In this document: one piece after another, positions 1-9,093 of the stretch
Numbering within the stretch: position 1 is the first letter of the stretch
Layout of the letters: every line of letters starts with the position of its first letter
Assembly: GCF_038806765.1 (NCBI RefSeq)
Contig: NZ_CP152389.1
Span: forward strand, 2,232,001-2,296,000
Source: Mucilaginibacter sp. CSA2-8R
Lineage (GTDB): Bacteria; Bacteroidota; Bacteroidia; Sphingobacteriales; Sphingobacteriaceae
DNA length: 64,000 bases
Direction: 5' to 3'
Translations under genes and position numbers: made by a program
The notes under the pieces: model-generated
Database searches by the model: none
The model's input: the letters and a program-made list of their open reading frames with translations, nothing else
Told to the model about the DNA's origin: nothing

Positions 1-297
1 TATAAGATTCCGGTATGTCGCCACGACAACTTTGTGCAAACAGTAAAGTTTTTACAGGAGTCGGGTTTGCAGGTGGTTTGCTGTACCGAAAAAACCAACG
101 ATTACATTTATAAGCCTGACTACAAACTGCCCACAGCTATTGTGATGGGCTCTGAAGAAGATGGCATCCGTAATGAACTGATCCGTTCGGCGGATTACCT
201 GGCCAAAATACCTATGTATGGTGAAATCGAATCGCTCAACGTCTCAGTATCAGCAGGTATTATCTTATACGAGGCGGTAAGGCAGAGAAGCCAGTGA
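1..297 (+). CDS. TrmH/SpoU-family RNA 2'-O-methyltransferase, 3' end only
   Basis: This is the C-terminal part of a SpoU/TrmH methyltransferase, which transfers a methyl group from SAM to a ribose 2'-OH in rRNA or tRNA. The frame is open from base 1, so the start lies before the window. The remaining ~98 residues hold the two C-terminal SAM-binding knot motifs: IVMGSEEDGI, and IPMYGEIESLNVSVSAGI with the family's SLNVSVSAG signature. The RNA target cannot be read from this fragment. The gene ends in TGA just before a long inverted repeat that separates it from the convergent guanylyltransferase gene. Family identity is secure. Confidence 0.9.
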   Translation, partial: YKIPVCRHDNFVQTVKFLQESGLQVVCCTEKTNDYIYKPDYKLPTAIVMGSEEDGIRNELIRSADYLAKIPMYGEIESLNVSVSAGIILYEAVRQRSQ

Positions 298-312
298 GTG
301 AATTAGAGAATG

Positions 313-363
313 AGTGATTGAGTGAATTGATCAAAATGATGATAGTTAATTCACTCAATCACT
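313..363. terminator. Perfect 16-bp inverted repeat between convergent genes
   Basis: The left arm (313-328) and right arm (348-363) are exact reverse complements of 16 bases, with a 19-base spacer. The left arm is built from a loosely repeated gagtgaatt/gagtgatt unit that already begins at the upstream stop codon. It sits between two convergent genes, so a bidirectional terminator is likely. There is no clean T-tract, and it may instead be a dispersed intergenic repeat. Confidence 0.6.
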
Positions 364-370
364 ACTTGGC

Positions 371-1456
371 TTAAATATATTTCGTGCCGAATTTTTGTTT
401 AACGTCGGCCACGACTTGTTTAACGTTCTGCTCTTGGTCGCGCGGGCAAATAAGCAGCGTGTTGTTAGATTCAACTACAATATAATCATGCAGGCCTTGT
501 AGTACTACCAGTTTATCGGCGGGTACATTTACCATACAGTTTGAAGAATCGTACATAATCACTTTCTCTGCAGGGATCACAGCATTACCTACGTAATCTT
601 TGTCTGCCAGCTGGTAAATTGAAGCCCAGGTACCCAGGTCAGACCAGCCAAACTCCGACGGTAATACGTAAACATTATCCGCTTTTTCCATAATACCATA
701 ATCAATAGAAATATTGGTACAACGCTGGTAAGCAGTATGTACGTGGCCTTTTTCGTGCTCGCTGTTGTATACACTGCGGGCATCGGCAAAAATCTCGTGC
801 ATATCAGGCAGGTGCTTATCAAACGCGCCTACAATGGCTTTTGCTGACCATACAAAGATGCCTGCGTTCCATAAAAAGTCACCGCTTTGGATGAACGTTT
901 TGGCAATATCCAGTGTTGGCTTTTCGGTAAAGGTTTTTACTTTATGAAATTTACTGTCAATTACCTCGTCATTGTATTGTATGTAGCCGTAACCGGTATC
1001 AGGACGAGATGGCATGATACCCAATGTAACCAAACATTCATGTGATGCCGCAGTCTGCATAGAATCTTCAATAGCAGTAACAAAGGCGGCTTCGTTTAAA
1101 ATCAAGTGATCTGAAGGGGCAACAACAATAACGGCGTCAGGGTTCATGCTTTCAATTTTGTAGCAGCCGTAAGCTACACAAGGGGCAGTATTGCGCATTA
1201 CCGGTTCGGTAAGTATCTGTCCGTCGGTAAGCGCAGGTATTTGTGTTTTTACCAGATCAGTGTAAATTTCGTTGGTAACAACATATATATTTTCCTGAGG
1301 GCAAATTTTTAAAAAACGCTCGTATGTATTTTGAATAAGAGTTTTTCCGGTGCCTAAAATATCGATAAACTGTTTTGGGTGTGAGGTTCGGCTGATAGGC
1401 CAGAAACGGCTGCCTATACCGCCGGCCATAATAATGGCGTAATAGTTTTTGTTCAT
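371..1456 (-). CDS. manC: Mannose-1-phosphate guanylyltransferase
   Basis: This enzyme makes GDP-mannose from mannose-1-phosphate and GTP, supplying GDP-mannose and GDP-fucose for surface glycans. At 361 residues it matches the short, single-domain form with no fused isomerase domain. The nucleotide-binding signature MAGGIGSRFWPISR followed by HPKQF is at about residues 10-31. APSDHLI and the sugar-binding FTEKP are also present. The ATG at 1456 is the only sensible start because the motif begins ten residues in. A weak -7-like box, caaatttg, lies about 40 bases upstream. It faces recQ divergently and stands alone. Confidence 0.9.
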   Translation of the reverse strand: MNKNYYAIIMAGGIGSRFWPISRTSHPKQFIDILGTGKTLIQNTYERFLKICPQENIYVVTNEIYTDLVKTQIPALTDGQILTEPVMRNTAPCVAYGCYKIESMNPDAVIVVAPSDHLILNEAAFVTAIEDSMQTAASHECLVTLGIMPSRPDTGYGYIQYNDEVIDSKFHKVKTFTEKPTLDIAKTFIQSGDFLWNAGIFVWSAKAIVGAFDKHLPDMHEIFADARSVYNSEHEKGHVHTAYQRCTNISIDYGIMEKADNVYVLPSEFGWSDLGTWASIYQLADKDYVGNAVIPAEKVIMYDSSNCMVNVPADKLVVLQGLHDYIVVESNNTLLICPRDQEQNVKQVVADVKQKFGTKYI

Positions 1457-1618
1457 GTTATTACAGTAAGGAGTGCAGGTGTAACACTGCGGTCAAATTT
1501 GTAAAAAAAATATCGGGTTTTATAATATTAAAAGACGATATTTAGTTATATAAAGCAGTGTTAATATATAACTGAAAAATTTCGAACGTAACAACTAAAA
1601 ATCATATTAGTTTAATAT

Positions 1619-1650
1619 TTTGTTTACAAAACCTGCGCTACGTAATTTTT
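1619..1650 (+). promoter_or_regulatory. Possible recQ promoter
   Basis: TTTG at 1619-1622 and TAATTTTT at 1643-1650 are 20 bases apart. This resembles the Bacteroidota TTTG/TAnnTTTG pattern, but the final G of the -7 box is missing. The site lies 50 bases before the recQ start. The assignment is weak and based on pattern only. Confidence 0.3.
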
Positions 1651-1700
1651 TTTGTTATTTTGAGCTATAAAAGCAACATTTCATAATTTCTAAAACAACG

Positions 1701-3896
1701 ATGATTGAAATAAAAAAATCGCTTTTTGACAACCTTCAGAATTTCTTTGGTTTTGACAATTTTAAGGGTGAGCAAGAAGCGATTATCACCAATATAATGG
1801 CCGGTAATGACACTTTTGTTATTATGCCCACCGGCGGCGGTAAATCCATGTGTTATCAGCTTCCGGCCTTAATGACGGAAGGTACGGCAATCGTAATATC
1901 TCCATTGATTGCCTTAATGAAAAATCAGGTTGATCAGCTCCGGGCTTTCTGTAATTCAGACAGTGTAGCCCACTTTTTAAACTCATCTTTAACTAAGTCC
2001 GAAACTGCTAAAGTAAAAGAAGACGTGCTGGCAGGCCGCACCAAGTTGCTTTATGTGGCACCCGAGTCGTTAACCAAGCAGGATAACATTGACTTTTTAC
2101 GTTTAAATAAACTATCGTTTGTTGCCGTTGATGAGGCACACTGTATTTCCGAATGGGGACATGATTTTCGTCCGGAATACCGCAAAATACGCCAGGTTAT
2201 TTCAAATCTGGGCGATAATATTCCAATCATTGCCCTTACAGCTACAGCTACTCCTAAGGTACAGCACGATATACAGAAGAACCTGCAAATGAACAACGCA
2301 ACGGTGTACAAATCATCGTTCAACCGTTCTAATTTGTATTATGAGGTTAGGGCTAAGCGCAACGTCCTTAAAGAGATTATCAAATTTATTAAGCAGCATC
2401 AAGGTAAATCAGGCATTGTCTATTGTTTGAGCCGTAAAAAGGTCGAAGAGGTGGCCGAAGCGTTAACACTTAACGGCATTAAGGCTTTGCCTTATCATGC
2501 TGGTTTAGATGCAAAAGTGCGCGCCGAAACGCAGGATAAATTCTTAATGGAAGATGCCGACGTAATTGTGGCAACTATTGCTTTTGGTATGGGTATTGAT
2601 AAACCCGACGTGCGTTTTGTTATACACCATGATGTGCCTAAAAGCATGGAGGGCTATTACCAGGAAACCGGCCGTGCAGGTCGTGACGGCGGTGAGGGCA
2701 TTTGCGTGGCGTTTTATTCGGAAAAAGACGTTGATAAGCTGCAAAAGTTTATGAAAGATAAACCTGTTTCTGAACGAGAAATAGGTACCCAGATTTTAAA
2801 AGAAGTTATTGATTATGCTGAGTCGGCTGTTTGTCGCCGCAAGCAGATATTGCATTACTTTGGCGAAGACTTTGAAGCTTCGAACTGTAATTGCATGTGC
2901 GATAACTGTAGTTCAGATCGTCAATTTTTTGACGGTGAGGCACAGTTGCATCAGGTATTAAGCCTGATTAAACAATTAGGTGATAAATTTGACGATCATC
3001 ACATCACCAGTGTGTTGATGGGGCAGGACAATCCGCATGTGCACCACTATGAGCACCATTTGCTGGATGTGTTTGGCGCCGGTAAAGATGAAGGTGCAAA
3101 TTTGTGGCATTCACTGCTGCGCCAGGCCATGTTAGATAACTTTTTATCGAAGGATATCGATAACTACGGGTTACTGAAGCTTACTGAGAAAGGTCAGGAC
3201 TTTATTGATAACCCTTACAGTATCCGTTTTGCGTTGAATAAGCCGATGGAAGCGGGCGAAGACGATGATTCGGATGAAGGCCCTAAACAGGGTGGTACTG
3301 CTTTAGATGCGCAATTGCTGCAAATGTTGAAAGACCTGCGAAAAAAGATTGCCAAACAAAAAAGTCTGCCTCCGTTTGTCATCTTTCAGGATCCGTCTTT
3401 AGAAGAAATGTGTACGCATTATCCGGTATCAACCGATGAGCTGAAACAAATTTCGGGGGTGGGTGCAGGTAAAGCAGCTAAGTTTGGAGCACCTTTTATT
3501 GAGCTCATTAAAAAGTATGTAGAGGATAACGATATCGACCGTCCGGTAGATATGGTGATTAAAAGTGCCGCTAACAAATCAGCGTTAAAGGTATACATCA
3601 TCCAAAATATCGATCGCCATTTAGATCTTGAAGATATTGCTGCCTCAAAAGGATTAAGTTACGAAGAGATATTGCGTGAAGTGGAGTCAATTGTAAACTC
3701 GGGTACCAAGCTTAACCTTAATTACTATATTGACGAGGTGATTGATGAGGACAAGCAAGATGAAGTATACGATTATTTCCGTTCGGCCGAGATTGACTCC
3801 ATAGATGATGCTCTGGTTGATTTGGGCATAAACGATTATACCCGCGAAGAGATTCAGCTGATGCGGATTAAGTTTATGTCGGAGTTAGGAAACTAA
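1701..3896 (+). CDS. recQ: ATP-dependent DNA helicase RecQ
   Basis: RecQ is a 3'-5' DNA helicase of the recombination and replication-fork repair systems. The 731-residue product has Walker A (GGGKS, 45-49), the DEAH box (144-147), the RecQ-specific EWGHDFRPEY segment right after it, and QETGRAGRDG near residue 317. The zinc-binding cysteine cluster of the RQC domain (CRR...CNCMCDNC) follows at about 378-406. An HRDC domain at roughly 565-640 contains ELKQISGVGAGKAAKFG. An acidic tail of about 80 residues resembles a helix-turn-helix extension. Length and domain order are normal for Bacteroidota RecQ. A strong terminator follows. Confidence 0.95.
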   Translation: MIEIKKSLFDNLQNFFGFDNFKGEQEAIITNIMAGNDTFVIMPTGGGKSMCYQLPALMTEGTAIVISPLIALMKNQVDQLRAFCNSDSVAHFLNSSLTKSETAKVKEDVLAGRTKLLYVAPESLTKQDNIDFLRLNKLSFVAVDEAHCISEWGHDFRPEYRKIRQVISNLGDNIPIIALTATATPKVQHDIQKNLQMNNATVYKSSFNRSNLYYEVRAKRNVLKEIIKFIKQHQGKSGIVYCLSRKKVEEVAEALTLNGIKALPYHAGLDAKVRAETQDKFLMEDADVIVATIAFGMGIDKPDVRFVIHHDVPKSMEGYYQETGRAGRDGGEGICVAFYSEKDVDKLQKFMKDKPVSEREIGTQILKEVIDYAESAVCRRKQILHYFGEDFEASNCNCMCDNCSSDRQFFDGEAQLHQVLSLIKQLGDKFDDHHITSVLMGQDNPHVHHYEHHLLDVFGAGKDEGANLWHSLLRQAMLDNFLSKDIDNYGLLKLTEKGQDFIDNPYSIRFALNKPMEAGEDDDSDEGPKQGGTALDAQLLQMLKDLRKKIAKQKSLPPFVIFQDPSLEEMCTHYPVSTDELKQISGVGAGKAAKFGAPFIELIKKYVEDNDIDRPVDMVIKSAANKSALKVYIIQNIDRHLDLEDIAASKGLSYEEILREVESIVNSGTKLNLNYYIDEVIDEDKQDEVYDYFRSAEIDSIDDALVDLGINDYTREEIQLMRIKFMSELGN

Positions 3897-3923
3897 AAAT
3901 TTTCAGGATAAATTTATCCATAT

Positions 3924-3952
3924 AAAGGAGCCTCGAAAAGGCTCCTTTTTTT
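3924..3952 (+). terminator. Rho-independent terminator of recQ
   Basis: A 10-bp perfect stem (3924-3933 with 3939-3948, loop cgaaa) is followed by an uninterrupted T run, 28 bases after the recQ stop. It is a classic intrinsic terminator. Confidence 0.9.
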
Positions 3953-3995
3953 GTAAATTATCGGCGGTTTGGATGTTCAACCCAAACCAAAACCT

Positions 3996-6434
3996 ATGAA
4001 CGCTTACCGCCTCGTCACCTTTTTATTGGGTTTTATTTATTACGGTTTGTTGATTAATTTAACAACGCCTGCTTTTGCACAAACTGCTAACGATAGCGTT
4101 GATATCAAAATGCGTCAATATCAGCAAGCGCACCCCGCATCATTACTTTTTGCACATTTTGATAAAACGGTCTATACCAACAACGATAATGTATGGTTGA
4201 CGGCCTATCTTTTAAATTGTGCTAAGCCGGAGCTGCACAATACGCTAACCGTAGCGCTGGTGAACGATTTGGATAAAGTGGTTGTGCTTCAAAAAAAGTT
4301 TGTAATGGAATCGGGTATCGCATTTGGAAACATGCTTTTGCCCGACACAATAGCCCCGGGTAACTACAGCTTGTTAGTTTACACCAATCGTTTAGTCAAC
4401 AATAAACCCGAAGCAGTATTCCAGCAGCCTGTTACCATTAAAACCACTGCGGTCCCCGATTTTAAGGCCGTGCTCTACCTGCCCGACACCAACGTGCTTA
4501 AATCGGGCTCGAAGTCGGTTAATGTGACGCTGAGCGTCACCGGAAATGATTATATGCCTGTACCTTCGGCAACGGTAAAATATAAGTTTGCCGGTAATGA
4601 TACGAGCATCATTACCGGGCTAACCAAAACAGATAAAGCCGGGCAGTTAACCATCGCTGTTCCCCGCGGTAAAAATGTAATCAGCGCGCAGATAAAGAAG
4701 GAAAAGAATACACAATTTCTTTACTTAGCCTTACCGCGCGTTAATCAAACCGCGCGTGTAAAATTTTATCCAGAAGGAGGGAGCCTTGTTGCCAATTTGC
4801 CAACCAGAGTAGGTTGGGAGGTTACCACACCGGATAATGAACCGTTGAAAGTAATCGGCTTTCTATATGAAAACAACAAAGTAATTGATACCCTGCAAAC
4901 CAGTTTTTACGGAATGGGCTCGTTTTCCATCATTCCTAAACCCAACCAAACTTACACGGTAAAGCTGAAGAATATTACTCAGAAAGATACTGTTTACCAG
5001 TTACCCAGGGTTGAATCATCTGGAGTGAATGTGGTTTTGTATAAAGCATTGGCTAATGATACGCTAAATTTTCAAATAAGAGCAACCGTGGCCACGCCGG
5101 TTTATTTACATATTCACAATTACCGGCAAGAGTTTGTGAACATGGCAGTCGACGTTGAAGCGTATATGCCACGCAGAATAAAGGTTGCATTAGATAGTTT
5201 GCCAAAGGGAGTAACGTGTATAACACTAACGGATGCCGCAGGCCATCCAATGGCAGAGCGTTTGTTTTTTGCTCATTTTGAAAGTAAAGAAAAATTGATT
5301 TTACAGACCGATAAAAGTGCTTACAACACTCGCGAAAAAGTACAATTATCTTTGAAGTTGGCCACCCCCAATCCAAACGGAATGGTTGGACTGGTTTCCA
5401 TAGCTTGCGTGCAGGCTAACCGGATTGAAGCTAAAAAGGTGAACGATATTACAAGCTACACTTATCTGAAACGTAATCTGCAAACTTTACCCGTCAAGGA
5501 AAATTACATGGGTGTTGCAGCGGAAGATAAAAGCTTTTTAGAACAGGTTCTATTAGTTAAGGGCTGGCGCGATTATAAATGGACAGACATTGTCGGCAGT
5601 AAGCAAAAGCAAGATGTCACTGACGAGAAGTCGGTAATATGCTCTGGAACAATAACTGCATCTAACAAGCCCGTTAAAAAGCCCGTTAACTTTATTTTGA
5701 AGCGCGATTCAAGCATGATGCTCATTACAACCGATGCAGGCGGAAATTTTATACTCACTCCCGAGCAGTTAATTACCGAACAGGATGCTAAAATTCGTTT
5801 GATACTGGCTACAAATAATGACTACACTGCGCGTTTTGTAGACCCGTACAAGGCTTTGAGCGACCAACTCGCCAAGTCGTATTTGCCTATTATTTACGAA
5901 AAAGGTATTTCCACCTTAAATACAAGCTCATTTACTTTGTCGGGTTTTCAAAAGGCAATACAATTAAAAGAGGTGAAAGTTACGGCGGGTAGAGGTGCTG
6001 TCTACGCCAAATTCAATTTAGGAGGTACAAATCGTTGTGGAGATTATGTTTGCCAATTTAATATTTTAAATTGTCCCAATCACGTAACGGGTTACCATTC
6101 ATTGCCTATTGTTGGCCGGCAATATATGTTTAATGGTCATTTAACAATTTATCAGGGTTGTGTTGAAGAAAGTCAGAGTAGTATGAAATTAATCGATGGT
6201 ATTTTTATAGCCAAGCAATTTTCGGGTTCTGATTATGCCATTTCTAATCCGACAGAACCAGAATATGTGTCTACCATCTTCTGGAAACATCTTGCTCAGG
6301 TAAATGCTGAAAAACCAACCCAACTGTCATTTTACACCAGCGATATCACCGGTAGGTATAAAATTGTTGTGCAGGGAATTACTGATAGCGGAGTTATTTA
6401 TAGCCAAAGTTACATTACTGTCAACAAAAAATAA
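3996..6434 (+). CDS. Large secreted MG2-type protein of unknown function
   Basis: An 812-residue exported protein. I take ATG 3996, where a hydrophobic signal peptide ending TTPAFAQ begins. An in-frame ATG at 3969 would put nine charged and proline residues ahead of it. After the signal comes LLFAHFDKTVYTNNDNVWLTAYLL, typical of the MG2 (macroglobulin-like) domain in a widespread Bacteroidota family, then several beta-rich Ig-like repeats. Relatives often carry a TonB-plug-like segment near the C-terminus. Here IQLKEVKVTAGRG at about residue 660 is a trace of that, and the last 150 residues have four cysteines. No enzymatic motif is visible. It is probably an envelope protein. Convergent with the OmpA-family gene, only 6 bases apart. 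Confidence 0.7.
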   Translation: MNAYRLVTFLLGFIYYGLLINLTTPAFAQTANDSVDIKMRQYQQAHPASLLFAHFDKTVYTNNDNVWLTAYLLNCAKPELHNTLTVALVNDLDKVVVLQKKFVMESGIAFGNMLLPDTIAPGNYSLLVYTNRLVNNKPEAVFQQPVTIKTTAVPDFKAVLYLPDTNVLKSGSKSVNVTLSVTGNDYMPVPSATVKYKFAGNDTSIITGLTKTDKAGQLTIAVPRGKNVISAQIKKEKNTQFLYLALPRVNQTARVKFYPEGGSLVANLPTRVGWEVTTPDNEPLKVIGFLYENNKVIDTLQTSFYGMGSFSIIPKPNQTYTVKLKNITQKDTVYQLPRVESSGVNVVLYKALANDTLNFQIRATVATPVYLHIHNYRQEFVNMAVDVEAYMPRRIKVALDSLPKGVTCITLTDAAGHPMAERLFFAHFESKEKLILQTDKSAYNTREKVQLSLKLATPNPNGMVGLVSIACVQANRIEAKKVNDITSYTYLKRNLQTLPVKENYMGVAAEDKSFLEQVLLVKGWRDYKWTDIVGSKQKQDVTDEKSVICSGTITASNKPVKKPVNFILKRDSSMMLITTDAGGNFILTPEQLITEQDAKIRLILATNNDYTARFVDPYKALSDQLAKSYLPIIYEKGISTLNTSSFTLSGFQKAIQLKEVKVTAGRGAVYAKFNLGGTNRCGDYVCQFNILNCPNHVTGYHSLPIVGRQYMFNGHLTIYQGCVEESQSSMKLIDGIFIAKQFSGSDYAISNPTEPEYVSTIFWKHLAQVNAEKPTQLSFYTSDITGRYKIVVQGITDSGVIYSQSYITVNKK

Positions 6435-6440
6435 GTTGAC

Positions 6441-8339
6441 TTACTTATTTGTTACTTTAAACTCCGTCCGCCGGTTTAGAGCACGGTTATCTTCGGTGGT
6501 ATTGGGTGCTACCGTCTTAAGTTTGCCGTAACCCTTGTACTGTAATTTAGTGGCGTTGACACCATGGCTAACCAGGTACTGGTATACTGTCTTCGCCCGA
6601 TTTTCTGAAAGTGTTTGGTTTAATTTATCGTTGCCGGCATTGTCTGTATGACCGGAAATTTCTATACTCACTGTGGGGTTTTGCGCCATGAAATTAATGA
6701 GATATTGCAGCGCCGATCGCGACTCTGGCTTAAGGTTATAACTATTGGTATCAAAAAAGATGTTTTTAAGTATAGCCGTTTTGCCTACCTCTATAGCACT
6801 CAGCGGAATTTCGATCTGGAAAAGCCGGGTAGCATTTTTACCGGTGAGCGAAAAATTTTCCGACGAAAACAGATAGCCGTTTTTGGTAACCGTTAAACCA
6901 TAGTTTTTGCCGGTCACTAATGTTGCCAAAAAATCGCCTTGTGTAGCCGAACTGTAGTTTTGGTAAATCGGCGTATTAGTAACTAAGTCTACAATTTCTA
7001 CAGCGGCTTCAATGGGTTGTTTGGTGGTGGCATCTGTTACCGTTCCTTTAACATAAGTAACCAAATGCGGTCTTGCTTTTTCGGGTAGTTCAAAACTGTA
7101 AATGTCAAAGCCTCCAAAACCACTAAGCGTGTTTGATGCAAAAAAGGCATACTTGCCGCTGGCGCTGATGCTTAAGCCGTTTTCGTCACCGTTTGAGTTG
7201 ATAGGGTAGCCCATGTTATCCGGTTTTTGCCATTTACCGCTTTTATCCAACCGGCTTACAAATAAATCTTTGTTACCCAGTCCGGGCCATCCGTTTGAGC
7301 AAAAATACAGTGTACTATCATCCGGGTGAATATAAGGCGACTGTTCGTCGTATGGTGTGTTAACATTAGGGCCAAGGTTTTCTGGTTGCGACCAGCCCTT
7401 ATCGGTCACCTTGCATTTCCAAATGTCATAGCCTCCATAACCGCCCTTGCGGTTGCTTACAAAATAAAGTGTACGGCCATCGGCGCTAATAGAGGGCTGC
7501 GATTCCCAGCCCGGGCTGTTAACCGGGGTATTTAAGTTATAAGGCTTACTCCAGTCAGCGCCTTTTCTTTGAGTAACGTAAATGTCGCATCTGCCTAATC
7601 CGTCAGGCCGGTTACAACCCGTAAAAAAAAGATATTTGCCATCCTGCGAGATCGATTGTGCCCCTTCGTTATACTCTGCCGTGTTTATCAGTTTGCTGAG
7701 GTAAATAGCGTTGAGCCACTTTCCGTCCTGCTTGGTGCTGCGGTAAAAGTCTTCATTGTTACCAATTTTTCGGGTAAAAATCAGCGTGCTTTCGTCGGCG
7801 GTCGATACAGGCAGATACTCATCGTAAGCTGAATTAATCTCAGCACCTAGATTAACGGGTTTAAAAGGAACCGGATGTTCTAAAGCCGCAATGCTAAACG
7901 TGCAATCATCTATCAGCTTACGGGCATAAAACCGGCTTTCGGGACTAATGGTAGGGTAGGTTATATATTTCTCGAGGTGCAGCTGCGCTTGCTGATACTG
8001 GCTTAAGTTAATTTCAGACTCGGCCAACTTGAGGTAAACAGCACGGTTAAATTCCGGGTTAATATTTAGCACGCGCTGATAATGTTCGGCAGCAGCTTTG
8101 TATTGTAATTGTTGCTTTAACAAGTCGCCCAGTTGCAGGTGTGCTTCAAGAAACTGGCCATCGGTAGTGAGGGCGCTTTCCAGGTTTTGTATTGCTCCGG
8201 CATAATCTTGCTGATCTAAACGGCCGCCGGCTTTTTGATAATAAGTAATGGCGGTTTCGTTGGTAGTAGTGTACCGTTTTGGCTGCGCTGCAGCCTGTAT
8301 GGCAAACAACAACAAAATGATGATGAGGCGTAGATGCAT
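6441..8339 (-). CDS. PorE-like TPR/PD40-propeller/OmpA peptidoglycan-binding protein
   Basis: A 632-residue exported protein with four parts. A signal peptide ends in IQAAAQ, and TPR repeats run from about 28 to 150 (QLGDLLKQQLQYKAAAEHYQ). PD40/WD40-like propeller blades run from about 190 to 420 (repeated SADGRTLYFVSN-type strands). A carboxypeptidase-regulatory beta-sandwich follows at about 428-505 (YVKGTVTDATTKQPIEA), and an OmpA C-terminal domain from about 520 (ISGHTDNAGNDKLNQTLSENRA). This order is that of PorE of the type IX secretion system, which links it to peptidoglycan. Paralogues with the same layout but no known T9SS role are common, and there is no lipobox cysteine. It lies 32 bases after queE on the same strand, so they may be cotranscribed. 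Confidence 0.8.
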   Translation of the reverse strand: MHLRLIIILLLFAIQAAAQPKRYTTTNETAITYYQKAGGRLDQQDYAGAIQNLESALTTDGQFLEAHLQLGDLLKQQLQYKAAAEHYQRVLNINPEFNRAVYLKLAESEINLSQYQQAQLHLEKYITYPTISPESRFYARKLIDDCTFSIAALEHPVPFKPVNLGAEINSAYDEYLPVSTADESTLIFTRKIGNNEDFYRSTKQDGKWLNAIYLSKLINTAEYNEGAQSISQDGKYLFFTGCNRPDGLGRCDIYVTQRKGADWSKPYNLNTPVNSPGWESQPSISADGRTLYFVSNRKGGYGGYDIWKCKVTDKGWSQPENLGPNVNTPYDEQSPYIHPDDSTLYFCSNGWPGLGNKDLFVSRLDKSGKWQKPDNMGYPINSNGDENGLSISASGKYAFFASNTLSGFGGFDIYSFELPEKARPHLVTYVKGTVTDATTKQPIEAAVEIVDLVTNTPIYQNYSSATQGDFLATLVTGKNYGLTVTKNGYLFSSENFSLTGKNATRLFQIEIPLSAIEVGKTAILKNIFFDTNSYNLKPESRSALQYLINFMAQNPTVSIEISGHTDNAGNDKLNQTLSENRAKTVYQYLVSHGVNATKLQYKGYGKLKTVAPNTTEDNRALNRRTEFKVTNK

Positions 8340-8371
8340 GCTTAACTTCCCGTTAAACTAAAATACGGTTT

Positions 8372-8995
8372 TTAAGGGATATTCATGTATTTATGTGTTT
8401 GCAGCGAAACTTCCCACTGCGGGTTATTCATCACATAATCTACAATAAGCGGCAGCATTTCTTTGTGTTTAGACCATTCGGGTTGTAAAAAAAGTTTGCA
8501 ATCCGGTGATACCCGTTTGGCATGTTCTTCGGCCCAGGCAAAGTCTGATTTATTAAACACAATTACCTTCAATTCGTGGGCAAATGCAGCTACGTCAGGC
8601 ATAGGGGCTTTAAACTTTTTAGGCGATAAGCATATCCAGTCCCAATCGCCCGATAGCGGGTACGCGCCCGAGGTTTCGATAAAAGTGTTTATTTGATGCT
8701 GATGCAGTTGTTGAGTCAGGTAATCCAAATTGTAAATTAAAGGTTCGCCGCCCGTAACTACAACGTTTTTAGACGGAAAGCGCAGCGCGTTATTTACAAT
8801 AGTGTCGGCAGCGGTAAGCGGGTGTAGTTCAGCGTTCCAGCTCTCTTTAACATCGCACCAATGGCAACCAACATCACAACCGCCAAGCCTGATAAAATAA
8901 GCAGCTTTGCCCGAGTTATAACCCTCTCCCTGTATTGTATAAAAATCTTCCATCAGCGGAAGCAGTGTGCCATCTTCTGGTATAAGGTGTGCCAT
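8372..8995 (-). CDS. queE: 7-carboxy-7-deazaguanine synthase QueE
   Basis: QueE is a radical-SAM enzyme that contracts 6-carboxy-tetrahydropterin to 7-carboxy-7-deazaguanine, a step toward queuosine in tRNA. The 207-residue protein has the compact QueE iron-sulphur motif C-x3-C-x2-C at Cys40, 44 and 47, FYTIQGEGYNSGKAAYFIR just before it, and VVTGGEPL later. I place the start at ATG 8995. A longer frame reaches 9037 but runs through the promoter at 9006-9034 and adds a non-conserved leader. No other queuosine gene is nearby. The family call is secure. Confidence 0.93.
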   Translation of the reverse strand: MAHLIPEDGTLLPLMEDFYTIQGEGYNSGKAAYFIRLGGCDVGCHWCDVKESWNAELHPLTAADTIVNNALRFPSKNVVVTGGEPLIYNLDYLTQQLHQHQINTFIETSGAYPLSGDWDWICLSPKKFKAPMPDVAAFAHELKVIVFNKSDFAWAEEHAKRVSPDCKLFLQPEWSKHKEMLPLIVDYVMNNPQWEVSLQTHKYMNIP

Positions 8996-9005
8996 AATTA
9001 ATCTG

Positions 9006-9034
9006 CAAATATACACAAACCCAGGTAGCGCAAA
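9006..9034 (-). promoter_or_regulatory. queE promoter (Bacteroidota -33/-7 type)
   Basis: Read on the minus strand, TTTG (9034-9031) and TATATTTG (9013-9006) are separated by exactly 17 bases, a perfect match to the TTTG/TAnnTTTG consensus. The predicted transcript would start near 9002, about seven bases before the queE ATG. It decides the start codon of queE. Confidence 0.6.
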
Positions 9035-9093
9035 CATTTTTAAAACTTCTTGCAGTCAAAAAATATTTGTATAATTACTTAAATATCAGGCGC

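Noticed and set aside
8995..9037. Longer queE start at 9037
   Set aside because: It would run through a consensus promoter and adds a leader that is not QueE-like.
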